From contig JAOANR010000008.1 in the NCBI GenBank assembly GCA_030278955.1, positions 42,081,301-42,145,300 on the forward strand: DNA of 64,000 bases, given 5' to 3'. The notes below the pieces were generated by a model. That model did no database searches. It was not told the origin of the DNA and saw nothing but the letters and a program-made list of their open reading frames with translations. The position numbers and the translations under genes were made by a program. This document shows positions 1 to 10,405 of this stretch, one piece after another. The number at the start of each line of letters is the position of its first letter. Within the stretch, counting starts at the first letter, position 1. Origin of the DNA: Hygrophila difformis (taxonomy: Eukaryota > Streptophyta > Magnoliopsida > Lamiales > Acanthaceae).

Positions 1-1275
1 AAATGAATTTTTAATCGGCGTTACACGAACCTGTGACGAAAACAGTTTTTAAGACGTAAATTATTCTTTGCAATAAACTCAAATTTTAACTCACTTCGGA
101 ACCCTATTTCCAAAAACTTAAAACATGAAAGTTGTTCGTGTGTGTGTTTTTGAATTACTGGCCAAGTTTCAGAATTTTTGGAGGAAAAACGAATTTTAAA
201 TTAAGAAAGGCGTAAACTGCCTCGAATAGGATTTTTCGAACTTGAGAAAACTCGAACTATGAAAACGCGATATCGATCCTTTGATAACTTTGAAATACGA
301 ACTTTCGAAAAATCCCGTTCACTAGGCTGAGCCGATCTTCATACTATCATTATCTTTGAGACTGCCTCGTTAGTGGTCTCCTTACTATCTGAGATTGCCT
401 CGTTAGTGATCTCGCGCGCTGTATTTGTGGATCGCCTCGTTAGTGGTCCTACTATCTTTTTGGATCGCCTCGTTAGTGGTCCTACTATCTTTGTGGATCG
501 CCTCGTTAGTGGTCCTACTATCTTTGAGACTGCCTCGTTAGTGGTCTCCCATTGTTTGGACTGCCTCGTTAGTGGTCCTATGTTGAGATTGCCTCGTTAG
601 TGATCTCCCGGTATGGTGTCCTCTTCTTAGTTTACGGGATGAAAAGTAAAAGACTCGTGTGAGTGTTTCATTATGCTTAAATCGTATTTATCCTGTCTTT
701 AATTACGTATTTAAATTTTATGCACCTTAAATTATGCTTTAAATTTCGCTCTTTAAATTAAGTTCTTTAATCATAATTTTCCGCTGCTAATAAATCACGT
801 ACTTTTAAATTCTCGTACGATAAGCGAAATCTTTAGTTTAAACACTTGTAACCCCTTTTATTTGTTAGTTAGGGATTAACTTACTCAGTATATTTTTTTT
901 ATACTGACAACCGTTGTCATTTTTCTTTTACAGAGTATGTCGAGTGACGCATACGCTTGCACTTGGGGGGGAATATTTATGAACATTTTAAATTTCTGCA
1001 TCGTACTGTTTTTGCCGGGTCTGTTAAACCCGAGGATTTGGCCATGTTGGCCGTGATTTTACTTTCCGCTGCACTTACTTTATTTATTTTCCGCACGTGA
1101 TAATTTCGACTATCGTACTAAGTATTATAAATTTCCGGACTATATCTTGAAATGTTTTAAATCTTTTACATACCCACAAGCCTTGCGTTTCCTTAGCGAG
1201 CTCGGGAAGCCGTGTCTTGCTAGGGGAATGCGGCGGTGACACCTCGGCCTGGGTTATCAAATCCGGGGTGTTACA
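1..1275 (+). mobile_element. LTR H, 3' part (chromovirus, D subfamily), truncated by window edge
   Basis: This is the last 1275 bases of a long LTR read on the plus strand, ending in CCGGGGTGTTACA. It is the reverse complement of the LTRs of element D, and by eye it is clearly closer to D than to the 3' LTR of element A, so it is probably not the 5' partner of A. It ends inside a C-type LTR (J), so it is likely a separate insertion; its left end and target duplication are off-window. It holds the hairpin array, the conserved U5 block TTAACTTACTCAG, a CTGAC branch-site-like motif and the acceptor TTTTACAG ending at 933. Confidence 0.85.
358..608 (+). repeat. Hairpin tandem array in LTR H, eight units
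   Basis: Eight units share the core TGCCTCGTTAGTG or CGCCTCGTTAGTG. Flanking bases pair in every unit but differ between units: GAGAC with GTCTC, GAGAT with ATCTC, GGAC or GGATC with GGTCC. Each unit can fold into a short hairpin with a constant loop. An apparent 75-codon reading frame over this array is only a by-product of the repeats. Confidence 0.9.
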
Positions 1276-1317
1276 TTTACTCTTCCTCTTTTATTCGATA
1301 TAATCTAGTATAATTTG

Positions 1318-1634
1318 TTCTTGGGGAATCGAACCCGCAAGAAAACAGACAATCGCCCTTGGGGAATCGAACCCGCAAGAAAACAGACAATCGCCCTTGG
1401 GGAATCGAACCCGCAAGAACTCACATACACCCTGGGGAATTGAACCCGCAAGGTTTGACACAGACATCCTAGGGAATCGAACCCGCAGGAAAACATACAA
1501 TCGCCCTTGGGGAATGGAACCCGCAAGAACTCAAACACACCCTGGGGAATCGAACCCGCAAGGTTTGACACAGACATCCTGAGGAATCGAACCCGCAGGG
1601 ACACGGACGCCCTTGGGGAATCGAACCCGCAAGG
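1318..1634 (-). repeat. T-arm-like hairpin array in LTR J, nine units
   Basis: Nine units contain the core GGGAATCGAACCC or a near variant (one GAATTGAACC, one GAATGGAACC, one GAGGAATCG). Flanks pair: CTTG with CAAG, CCTG with CAGG. On the minus strand the core reads GGGTTCGATTCCC, which matches the tRNA T-arm / RNA polymerase III B-box pattern. The array corresponds in position to those in element C. Confidence 0.9.
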
Positions 1635-3628
1635 TGATGGGTTGATTTTCACTACTCATATTTTACCACAAGCGGATGGTTGTCATCAAGTAATAAAAAC
1701 CGGTGAATACCGGGTCGAACCCAAGGGAATTCAGAATATTAATTCATTCTGGAGAAAACTTAGTCATTTTAAGTTCATTAATAATATATATTATATTTTG
1801 AAAAGAGTTTGTTTAATTCTAATGGTGATTAAATTAAAATGATAGCATTAAATCTTAAAAATAAAGCAAGTTAAAAATTTGAAATAATAAAAATAAAGAT
1901 AAGATATATGCTTGTAATGATTTAGAACATGCCACCTTTATATAAAAGCGAAATTGCATAATGATTTAGCATTTCCCAATGTCTAAAAAGATCAATTTCA
2001 GCAGAATTAATAATTTTATAAAGATTAAAAATATAACAATTTCCTAATTTTCATAATTTGTAAAAACAGACTTCATGGAAGCAAATTAAATTATCTAACA
2101 TTCTGCAATCATCAGTCTAGGCATAAATTTGAGTCTTTCCCAAGCATGCAAATTTTCCTATTGTGATTAAACGACACATTTCATTTCCCAAATCAGCGTG
2201 TACATGCCAAAATCTATTTTAATATGATTTATTCCCAAGACCGGTACTAAAATCTAATTTCCACTTTTTATCTCCCGATTTAGCAAAGCAGAAATCATAC
2301 AGATTAGATTCTAACATTTAATTATGCAGAACAGTGTAAATAATTTAACAATTTTGGTAAAATAATAATAAAACATGGTAAACTGGATTAGATTATTAAT
2401 TTTAAGATGTAGACAGATTAGAATTATTTTCAGATTGCTAAAAGTAGAAATTGCAGATTGATGATCAATTAAGATTTAGCAGATAAAAATATAAAACATC
2501 AGATTTTTGCCTAAATAGATTTATCGATCAAACTTATGCAGCAGATTAACAATCCTAATACAGATTCTAACATCTTTGCAGATTACTCCAAATTACAACA
2601 TAAAACAGCGACATTTATATTACTCCCATAAAAGATAGATTCGTACTTCAAAGTAATTCCGAACTCCCGTTCTAGAACACTTCTAACACGAAGAACATAG
2701 AAATCCATTTACAAACATAAAAACAGTAGGAAATTATGTTTAAAAGCAAATCCTAAACATTACAAAGCAAGAAAAAGGAAAACAACACCTCGAATGCGAA
2801 GAACACAGTCAGAGAAGACGCTCTGATCACTTCCTCCGGCATGGTTCGGTGTTATCGGCCTTCTTCTCCAAAGTTGGAGAACTTTTCTGTCGATAATATG
2901 AGTCTGGAATGAGTCTCGATTGTGAAGAATGAAGAGAAACGGGCTTTAAAACCGTGTTCGGGAGGTTAGAAAACTGCCAAACCGCGACTGTGGCGCATAA
3001 AGTGGCGCTCGGAAGAGGTTTTCGGCGCCACCAAAGAGAGCTGGCGCATCCTGACATTTGCCAAATTTTCTCTGCGGCGCAAAAAGTGGCGCTCCAAGGT
3101 GGTTTTAGGCGCCACCAAGGAGGTGCGGCGCATTCTGACAATTTCCCAATTTTTAATTTAACAGCGGCGCATTTTGTGGCGCTCCGGAGCAGATTTCGGC
3201 GCCACCAAGCTTATGCGGCGCATCCTGAAGCTTTTTTCCATCCGAAATTTTCCCAAGTGTTGAGGTGGCGCATAAAGTGGCGCTGGAGAGCATTTTTATG
3301 CGCCGCCATGCCTATGTGGCGCATTCTGGAGCTTTTCCAGTGTTGAAAATTCCGAATTTTGCATCCTTTGACCTCCGAACATCTTCTTTCTTCATTTTAA
3401 TGCCTGAAACAACATTGCCATGCATTAGGTTTGCCAAAGTCTTATTAAAAACACATAAAAACATGGTAAATTTAACTTAAATAAGCCAAATCTAACCATG
3501 ATCACTTGAAAAATAAAAACACATGAAATACACTTAAAAGTGCAATAAATTAAGGTAAAATGCACTCATTTTGGACATATTGTGGTACAATTCAAGCTCA
3601 TTTAAATGTGGTTTCAAAGGGTGCATCA
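1635..3628 (-). mobile_element. Solo LTR G, about 2.0 kb, TSD CAAGG
   Basis: The segment begins TGATGGGTTG and ends GGGTGCATCA, giving inverted ends TGATG/CATCA, and is flanked by a 5-bp direct repeat CAAGG (1630-1634 and 3629-3633). It splits the hairpin array and the rest of LTR J. No gag or pol is present, so it reads as a solo LTR. Its left end (run of accgg and gggtcgaaccc) resembles the U5 side of gypsy LTRs, which suggests minus orientation. Base composition is AT-rich except for a GC-rich block near 3.0-3.3 kb. Apparent ORFs in it look like chance. Confidence 0.85.
2985..3335. repeat. GC-rich inverted-repeat array in solo LTR G
   Basis: About four loose units of roughly 90 bases alternate GTGGCGC and GCGCCAC motifs, for example TGGCGCATAAAGTGGCGCT followed by GGCGCCACC. 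Within each unit the motifs are complementary. The layout recalls the GTCGCGGA/TCCGCGAC arrays of element E although the sequence differs. Confidence 0.7.
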
Positions 3629-4830
3629 CAAGGTCAAAACAAGTTTCACAAATTTCACACGTTTCAACATATAATTTCACTAGTCGCTGTTTTGCTCCAA
3701 AATATTTAAAAATTCATCTTAAGTCGGATCATTCTGAAAATTTACCGGTAACTCCGAAACACAGAGTTGAACAAGTTTCATGTCTTAAGTTTTTCAATCC
3801 GAGATACGGAAGTAGGTGGAAAACGTCAATCTTTAACAGGGTGATAATCTGTCCGAGTTTCTACGCATCAGTTTCAAGATTTCAAGATCTACCATAGCAA
3901 ACTAACTCTAAATTTGATGAAATTTTACAGAGAGATACCTAAGTCATATATCTACAACTTTGATGTTCGGCTAAAGTTCCAAATCGGTTTAGATCTAATG
4001 TCAAAAACATCATCAAGTTCGAAACTAATTTTGTTCAATTTCCTTGATTTCGGTACGAACGCAGATCGGATCGGCTTCGGTTCGGAGTTTCAAATCTCAA
4101 TTAAAAATTCTAGAAATTTACAGGGATGTTCAAAACTCATAGATCTACAATTCTTATGTTCAACGCCAATCCTAGATCGGTCTAGATCTAAGGTAAAAAT
4201 CACCAACAAGTTCGAACTAGAGTTCTGTCACGAATTCCAAGATCCAGATTTAATGCAGTTCGGTTTCGAGTGGATTTCATATATCAAATCATCATGAAAA
4301 ATTCTGAAAATTTTACAGTAGATAGATCTAAGCCTTAGGAACGTTTTTCGTGTTTTAAGTTTTCTCATTTGAACAGTTTTAAGGTTCCTAAAAATTCGTG
4401 CAAAAACGCTGCGCTGTAATGGTTTTCGTGTGGACAGAATTTATGTTCTCGATTAAATCTTGAGGTTAGATGTATTTTAATTTGCCCAAAACCATAGTAA
4501 GGTTAACTTACAGATATATGGATGTCTCGGCTTGATGATTCGGAGGCGTGGCTTCCACGTTCTTCGTTCTCCTTCCGAGATCCTTCGTTTTTCCTCAACG
4601 CGTCCGGATCGGGGTTTAGAATAGAAAAGAGGTTTAATTAGGATTTGTTTTCGAATCACAAATGGTAAGAAAGGGGGCAGATCTTACAACGATGACGGGA
4701 GTCTTTGGATTTTCGTCCAACTCAGTCTCTTCTCTTGCCTTCGTGTCTCCGACGACTCCGGGATTAGGGTTTCGACGTATAGAGAGATTTCGTAGGGTTT
4801 CGTAAGGAGTTTGGGGCTTCCAAGAGGGTT

Positions 4831-4838
4831 TATTTATA
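4831..4838 (-). promoter_or_regulatory. TATA box of LTR J
   Basis: The minus strand reads TATAAATA in an otherwise GC-rich stretch, followed downstream by a CAAACTCCTTACGAAACCC-like leader. The same box occurs in the C LTRs and in solo LTR K at the matching place, which supports a core promoter. Confidence 0.7.
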
Positions 4839-5451
4839 GCTAACTAAGACCTAGGGCGTCCAAGATCTGACTCTAAGAGTCTAGAGTCGAAAGATGTTCA
4901 ACCGAAAGTCGAAAAATCCGCGTTCGGGCGAGAAAATCTCGCTTGGTTTGTTGCTGCCAGTGTGGCGCGGGGTTGGCGCGCTTTTCCCCTAAAAGCCGCA
5001 TGGCCAGCGCGCCAGATACGCCTGGACTCCGGTCCGGGCGGGTCGTGCGATCCGTCGTGCTTTTCCTCCTCTCTTTCGGGTTTCTATCCCTCTATGCTCA
5101 CAGATTCCAATTTCTGGACTCTCTTCGGGTTCCTATTTCGTGTCGTTATTTCCTTCGGATCTAAACTTACATTTTGACTCGAATTCTCGAGTTCATTTAT
5201 ATCGGGTTCCCGTGTAACGACTTATTTACTTTAATTTCTTTTGTTTAATTAAATTCATTTCTCATTTCTTCTATATTTATTTATTTAATGTATTTACTAA
5301 TTTATTTGTTTATTTATTTATTTATTTATTTATTGTATTTATTTATCTATTTATGTTGTAAAATTCTCGGGTATTACAGCTATAGAGGCCCAATTTTTAT
5401 TCTTACCCATGTAGTGGAATTTATTTTTTTACACGTAGATAAATTTTATTT

Positions 5452-5466
5452 GGGGGGGGGGGGGGG
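5452..5466 (+). other. Run of 15 G in the A leader
   Basis: A T-rich stretch runs into 15 consecutive G and then ACTTGCACTTGCATG. The same order (T-run, G-rich run, CATTTGCAT-like motif) is present in the leaders of B, C, D and F, each with shorter G runs, so this is a conserved leader element and not only a chance homopolymer. Homopolymer length may be affected by sequencing error. Confidence 0.7.
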
Positions 5467-5560
5467 ACTTGCACTTGCATGTTGCACATAGATTTAAATT
5501 CATGCATATCTAATCTTGCCTAAAACATATTCTAACTCTAACCTACCTTCTCAACATTAG

Positions 5561-6088
5561 ATGGCCGCACCAAACGTGAACATGATCAACCTACTAATGA
5601 GATTGATTGAAGCATACCTCGAATCCCCTCAAAACGTGAACAACTTCAGACTAAGGGTAGAACAAATGGAGGCTAACCTGGGCCACCTAACTAATCTGGG
5701 GGAAGCAGGGCATCAAGATATAACCCAACTCCAAATTCAAATCAACGAACTCCAGACCCGCGAGACTGAGCTTCGGACCCAGATTAACGGCATAGAGACT
5801 CAAGCAGGGGTCTTGGGAAATCAACTGCATAACCTGAGGGATGACTTGCTCCCACATGCCCCTCTTGACCCGGGAGCTCCTCCTGTAGCTAGCCCCGTTG
5901 TTGATCCTGTCGCTGTCCCTGCAGCCGCCCATACTCCAGTTGTTGTCGTCGATCCTGCTCTTGCTGCTGGGCCCAATTGGCCAGCAAGCCCAGTGTTCCA
6001 TGGACCCCTTGGCACGGGCACCATCGAGGATTCGAGTGACGATGATGACCCCATGGAGGATCCGACCACCTACCCTCCCCAGGCTTAG
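5561..6088 (+). CDS. Accessory 5' ORF of element A, coiled-coil protein, 175 aa
   Basis: This frame lies between the leader and gag and matches the 175-aa ORF of element D (48129-48656) end to end with the same length. Residues 1-50 are Leu/Asn-rich, starting MAAPNVNMINLL; residues 40-105 show Leu/Ile/Gln heptad spacing with QLQIQINELQTRE, expected to form a coiled coil. Residues 105-150 are rich in Pro, Val and Ala. The C-terminus is acidic (EDSSDDDDPMED). I recognise no known domain. It has stayed fully open although gag and pol of the same element contain many stops and frameshifts. A role alongside Gag is only a guess. Confidence 0.75.
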   Translation: MAAPNVNMINLLMRLIEAYLESPQNVNNFRLRVEQMEANLGHLTNLGEAGHQDITQLQIQINELQTRETELRTQINGIETQAGVLGNQLHNLRDDLLPHAPLDPGAPPVASPVVDPVAVPAAAHTPVVVVDPALAAGPNWPASPVFHGPLGTGTIEDSSDDDDPMEDPTTYPPQA

Positions 6089-6520
6089 GGATTATTGATA
6101 CATTGTTCCTATTGTTCTCTTTTCTATTTTTCCCGAACTATTCTCAGCATTTTGATTCCTATCGCTTGTACCGAATAAAGTTCCCTATTAAGCAATAAGT
6201 TCACAAGCATCTATTCTATACACAGTTTTTCTGTTTTATTTCATTGAAACTCAACAAACCAATGGAACAAGACAACAATAAACAAACAACATATCTATAT
6301 ATGCATAACAAATCGACAATGTACCTCGAACCCTAAATCCTAAAACCTAGGGTCTCAACGTTTCAACCCTTATACCCTTAACGTAAGCGACTGAATAAAT
6401 AAATACAAATCCTAACCAGCTCTTGGTAGACATCGCTCGATTTCGTAAATCACTTTCTCCCAACACTCTATCACATTCCCAGAACTCTAAACCTTCTTGT
6501 GCTCGCATGTTTACAACAGA

Positions 6521-8143
6521 ATGGCACCTAGAGGGCGATCAAGGACCTTACCTACCACTCCCAACACCCGCGACACGCCAAGGCAACCCAATGAACAGGT
6601 ACCTAACGTCGAGGCGCCAAACCCAGCAGGCCCGATGCCCAACCCTGCGGAAGGACGAATGAGGAATATGGAGGAGCTACTGGTCGCACTGGGAAATGCT
6701 TACGTTAACCAGGGCGGAGCTGCCGCGGCACCACCGTCGGAAATGAGGATCAATTACTTGGCTTCGGTGAATCCCTACCGACCTCCCTACTATGTCGGGG
6801 AGGAAGATCCAGCTAAGCTCGAGGAATGGTTGAGGACCTTCGATAAATTACTGAATGCGGTGAGATGCCCGGAAGAAGAGAAGGTTCACGTGGCTTCGTA
6901 CTATCTGGGCGGCGAGGACGACGAATGGTGGCAAGCTACCTAGGGGAAACTTAGCGAAGAAGACGAACCTTACTCGTGGAACGAGTTTATGGAGTTACTC
7001 CGGGAGCGCTTCTACCCAATGAGTACTAAGGCAGCACTGTACGAAGAGTTCTCATCCCTGAAACAAGGGGAAAAATCTGTCCAAGAATATTATGCTCGGT
7101 TTAAGGAGTTGGTGAGATTCGCGCCTCGGATGGTACCCACGGACGGGGAGAAGGCGCAGAAATTCGAAATGGACTTGTCAATTCGGGAGGTGATCACCGG
7201 AGTTAACTACCCGGACCTACAATCTGTCTACGATCGTGCGGTAGCAGTCGCACGAGTGCAATAGCTAAAAAGGAAGGCTGCTGGGGAATCTAGCCACGGG
7301 GCACAAGGACGAGACAAAAGAAACCGGGACAATAGGACGGGCAACACTACTGGTGGGGACAACTTTCGGCGAGGTCCGAACGGGAATGTTCAAAACAACA
7401 ATGGTCGGAATTTCAACCAAGGAGGACGAGTGCCACCGTGTCCGAGATGTGTCAGGCCGCACCTGGTGAGGAGATGTCCTCAGGTGGGCGAATGTTTCCG
7501 GTGCGGCCGTATTGGCCATAGGAGGGAGGAATGTCGAACCCGACTCGAGGAATGTCACTGGACCCAATGAGCCATTCAACCAAGGAGGTAGGAACGGCAA
7601 CAATCAGGGATATCAGCCTCCTCCGAATCCGAACCAGCGCCCTCCGAACCAGCAACAAAACGCAAATCCGAATTAGAACCAGCCGGCCAATCAAGGGAGG
7701 CCGATGGGAAGGTTGAACGTGATCAACCAGGCTGACATACCCGCGCAGGGTGATGTGATGGCAGGTACCTTTCATGTCCTAAGTACTCCACTTAGAGTTT
7801 TATTTGATTCCGGAGCCAGTTGTTCGATTATATCTTCGAAAGTTGTAACTGAACTAGTGTACCTAAGTGCGAGATGATTAGCTTAGGTATCCAACTGCCC
7901 TCTGGGAAAGTAATAGCATGCTCTAAGCGTTACAATGGAATACCCGTAGTAATAAAAAACATAGAGTTTTTCGCGAACTTGGTAGAGTTTAACGTCAGAG
8001 ACTTTGACGTCATATTAGGGATGGAGTGGCTAACCCGATATAAGGCCGTGATCGAATGCCAAAAGCAAAAGATCAACTGTCAAAGAGTAGAGGGAAGAGA
8101 GTCATCTTCTACTCTCAACCCCCTAAGAAGTCTAACAAGATAG
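6521..8143 (+). pseudogene. Broken gag-protease of element A
   Basis: Starts MAPRGRSRTLP like the intact D gag. Gag core, two zinc knuckles (CPRC, then [14 protein letters not shown]) and the protease motif LFDSGAS are recognisable. Compared with D there are in-frame TAG codons at 6941-6943, 7262-7264 and 7674-7676, each where D has CAG; a 6-base loss near 7170; a deletion of about 20 bases after the second zinc knuckle near 7550; and a 1-base loss near 7856. The reading frame resumes at 7874 and runs to 8143. No functional Gag can come from it. Confidence 0.9.
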
Positions 8144-9275
8144 TCAACGCCCTCCAGTTATGTAGCCTAATGCGTAAAGGCTGCGCATTATATGCATGCT
8201 ACATTCATAACCTCGAAGCTGAAGGAGTCAAGATAGACAACATTCCGGTGGTAAGAGAATACCCGGATGTGTTCCCTGAAGACGTTCCCGGCATGCCCCC
8301 TGAGAGAGATCTTGAATTCACCATAGATCTCATTCCGGGAACGGAACCTGTCTCAAAGGCTCCTTACCGCATGGCGCCACTGGAAATGAAGGAGCTAAAG
8401 GAACAACTCGAGGAATTGTTCGGGAAAGGATATATTAGACCGAGCACATCTCCATGGGGAGCACCAGTCTTGTTTGTTAAGAAGAAAGACGGGAGTTTGC
8501 GACTGTGTATTGATTATAGAGGACTTAATCAAGTCACTATCAAGAACAAGTACCCGCTGCCCAGGATCGAGGATTTGTTCGACCAACTGAAGGGAGCTAC
8601 AGTGTTCTCCAAGATCGACCTGCGTTCCGGATATCATCAATTGCGGATCGCCGAGAAGGACATCCCAAAGACGGCGTTCAGGACTCGCTATGGACACTAC
8701 GAGTTCACGGTGCTATCATTCGGACTAACGAACGCCCCAGCGATGTTCATGAACCTCATGAACAACGTGTTTCGAGAACTACTAGATCAATGCGTGGTGG
8801 TGTTCATAGACGACATATTAATCTACTCAAAGAGCGAGGAAGAACATTCCGAGCACTTACATAAGGTGCTAAGGATCTTACGAGTAAATCAACTGTATGG
8901 TAATCTGTCCAAATGCGACTTCTGGCTAAAGGAAGTGGCATTTCTTGGGCATATCGTATCCGCCAGCGTGGTGGCAGTAGACCCCGGCGACGATCTCGGC
9001 AATAACCGAGTGGGTGCCACCGAAGAATCCAACGGAGATAAGAAGCTTTCTTGGACTGGCGGGTTACTATAGGCGATTTGTAAAGGATTTCTCGAAAATC
9101 GCCCGCCCGTTGACTCAGCTGTTGAAGAAAGGGGTGAAGTACGACTGGACCAGCGAGTGTGAAGCCGCATTCCAGCATCTGAAGAAACGACTTACCACAG
9201 CGCCAGTATTGGCATTACCATCAGAGGATGGAGACTTCGAGGTGTACAGTGACGCCTCGAAGGAGGGATTGGGAT
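8056..9275 (+). pseudogene. Broken pol of element A, reverse transcriptase and start of RNase H
   Basis: The frame from 8056 to about 8990 encodes the protease-RT linker and the RT fingers/palm with catalytic FIDDILIYS. One extra base near 8985 shifts the frame; the connection region resumes at 9014 ([12 protein letters not shown]) and continues into the RNase H start [12 protein letters not shown], where it stops at the junction with a B-type internal fragment. The rest of pol is found at 54853. The first ATG at 8056 is probably not a true start, because the protease frame overlaps just upstream. Confidence 0.9.
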
Positions 9276-10078
9276 TATGTCGATCTTGGTTCCCTCGTCT
9301 TCAAGGTTATGTACGTAGCATGAGTACAATTGGTATCCATTTTGCATGAGGTTGCAAAACTTTAGGGAGTTTACCACTTTGGCATTCCTCTTTTGAGGCT
9401 GCATGTAGTAGATGACCTTCTTTCCTCGGATCTTGGTCATGGTAATCTTTTGCTTTTGGCACTCAATAACGGCCTTGTATTGAGTCAGCCAGTCCATGCC
9501 CAAAATGATATGGAAATCCCTAAGGTCAAACCCTATCAGATTCGCGAAGAATTCAGTGTTTTTAATTACTATCGGGATCCCGTCGTATCATTTAGAGCAC
9601 GACACCACTTTACCCGATGATAATTGGATTCCGAAGTTAATGTCCTTAGGCGCTGGTAGATCTAACGCAAAAAAAATTCTCGTGGAAATTAAAGAGCAAC
9701 TTGCGCCCGAATCGAACAAAACTCTGACAGATACGCTAAGCACATGTGATCAGGATCTAAGACCAAGGATAAATTAGCCTCAGGCTAGCGCTCCTAAGTC
9801 AAGGTCAAGCCGAATAAGAATGCTATCTAACAAGACAAGGAATATTTTCGTTTAAATAATGATTGTATGCAAATGCATCTCCCCCCCAAAAAAAATATTT
9901 ATGTATTTTTCAAGACTTGTCGGAACAATTGTTATATAATTCCCATGGGTTTTAACATAAAATTCCTTTCCATGGAAATAATACGTTAAAATATTTAAAA
10001 TAATATTTAAAATTTTGGGCCTCTATATTGGGCCGAAAATTAATAGCTTTAAAAATTTTCCGGGCTCTGATACCACTT
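9276..10078 (-). mobile_element. Internal fragment of derivative B, unit 1
   Basis: The segment is nearly identical to the internal region of B unit 2 (12888-13133 joined to 51702-52254). On the minus strand it runs leader, protease with FDSGAS-like core, and protease-RT linker (GMDWLTQYKAV, 9503 to about 9220). Gag is absent. The left edge is joined to the RNase H of element A at a shared TGGGAT, so the 3' LTR of this unit has been lost. At the right edge lies the primer site at 10064-10075. Confidence 0.85.
10064..10075 (-). other. Primer binding site, initiator-Met tRNA (B unit 1)
   Basis: The minus strand reads TGGTATCAGAGC, complementary to the 3' end of plant initiator-Met tRNA, three bases from the LTR end at 10079. 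Confidence 0.9.
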
Positions 10079-10405
10079 TGTAACACCCCGGATTTGATAA
10101 CCCAGGCCGGGATGTCACCGCCACACCTTCCCAAGCAAGACGCGAACCATTTCGAGCTCACTTGAGAAGATGCTACGGCTAAGTTGTATCAATATTTAAA
10201 AATATTTAAAACCAATCAAAGAGTGCCCGAACTTAAATCAGAGTAAAATCTAACATGCATCATTTAAAATAGTGCGGAAGCTAAAATAGGGCCAAAACAT
10301 GCGGCCAAAACAAGACCACAGTGCAGAATTTAAATAAATTAAAAATGCGACAAGTCTTCATAAGAATAATCCCATCCCATCGTGCAAATGCTCACCCTGC
10401 GAAAT

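Larger units (their letters stand above)
1276..5378 (-). mobile_element. LTR J (chromovirus, C subfamily), interrupted by LTR H and solo LTR G
   Basis: Positions 1276-1634 and 3634-5378 align with the LTRs of element C (13134-15889) from about 630 bases in to the terminal GGGTATTACA. The first part is cut off by LTR H. The right end directly abuts the leader of element A at a point about 185 bases downstream of where the A 5' LTR should end, so J probably inserted into the A leader. It keeps nine hairpin units, the donor GTAAGTTA (4511 to 4504, minus strand) and a TATA box. Confidence 0.8.

Noticed and set aside
1..1275. LTR H as the 5' LTR of element A
   Set aside because: By eye it is much closer to the D LTRs than to the A 3' LTR, and it ends inside LTR J without a primer site.
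1318..1634. tRNA genes or a CRISPR array, suggested by regular GGGAATCGAACCC repeats
   Set aside because: Only the T-arm-like part is present, with no acceptor stem, anticodon arm or A box. Spacing is short and irregular, spacers are near-copies, and the context is a plant LTR.
1305..1652. Reading frames over the hairpin arrays (also 373-600, 13842-14159, 40990-41184)
   Set aside because: They are open only because the repeats lack stops in some frames; peptides are simple repeats such as CGFDSPRA.
9192..9503. Independent gene starting GMDWLTQYKAV
   Set aside because: It is the C-terminal end of a retrotransposon protease in the B internal fragment.
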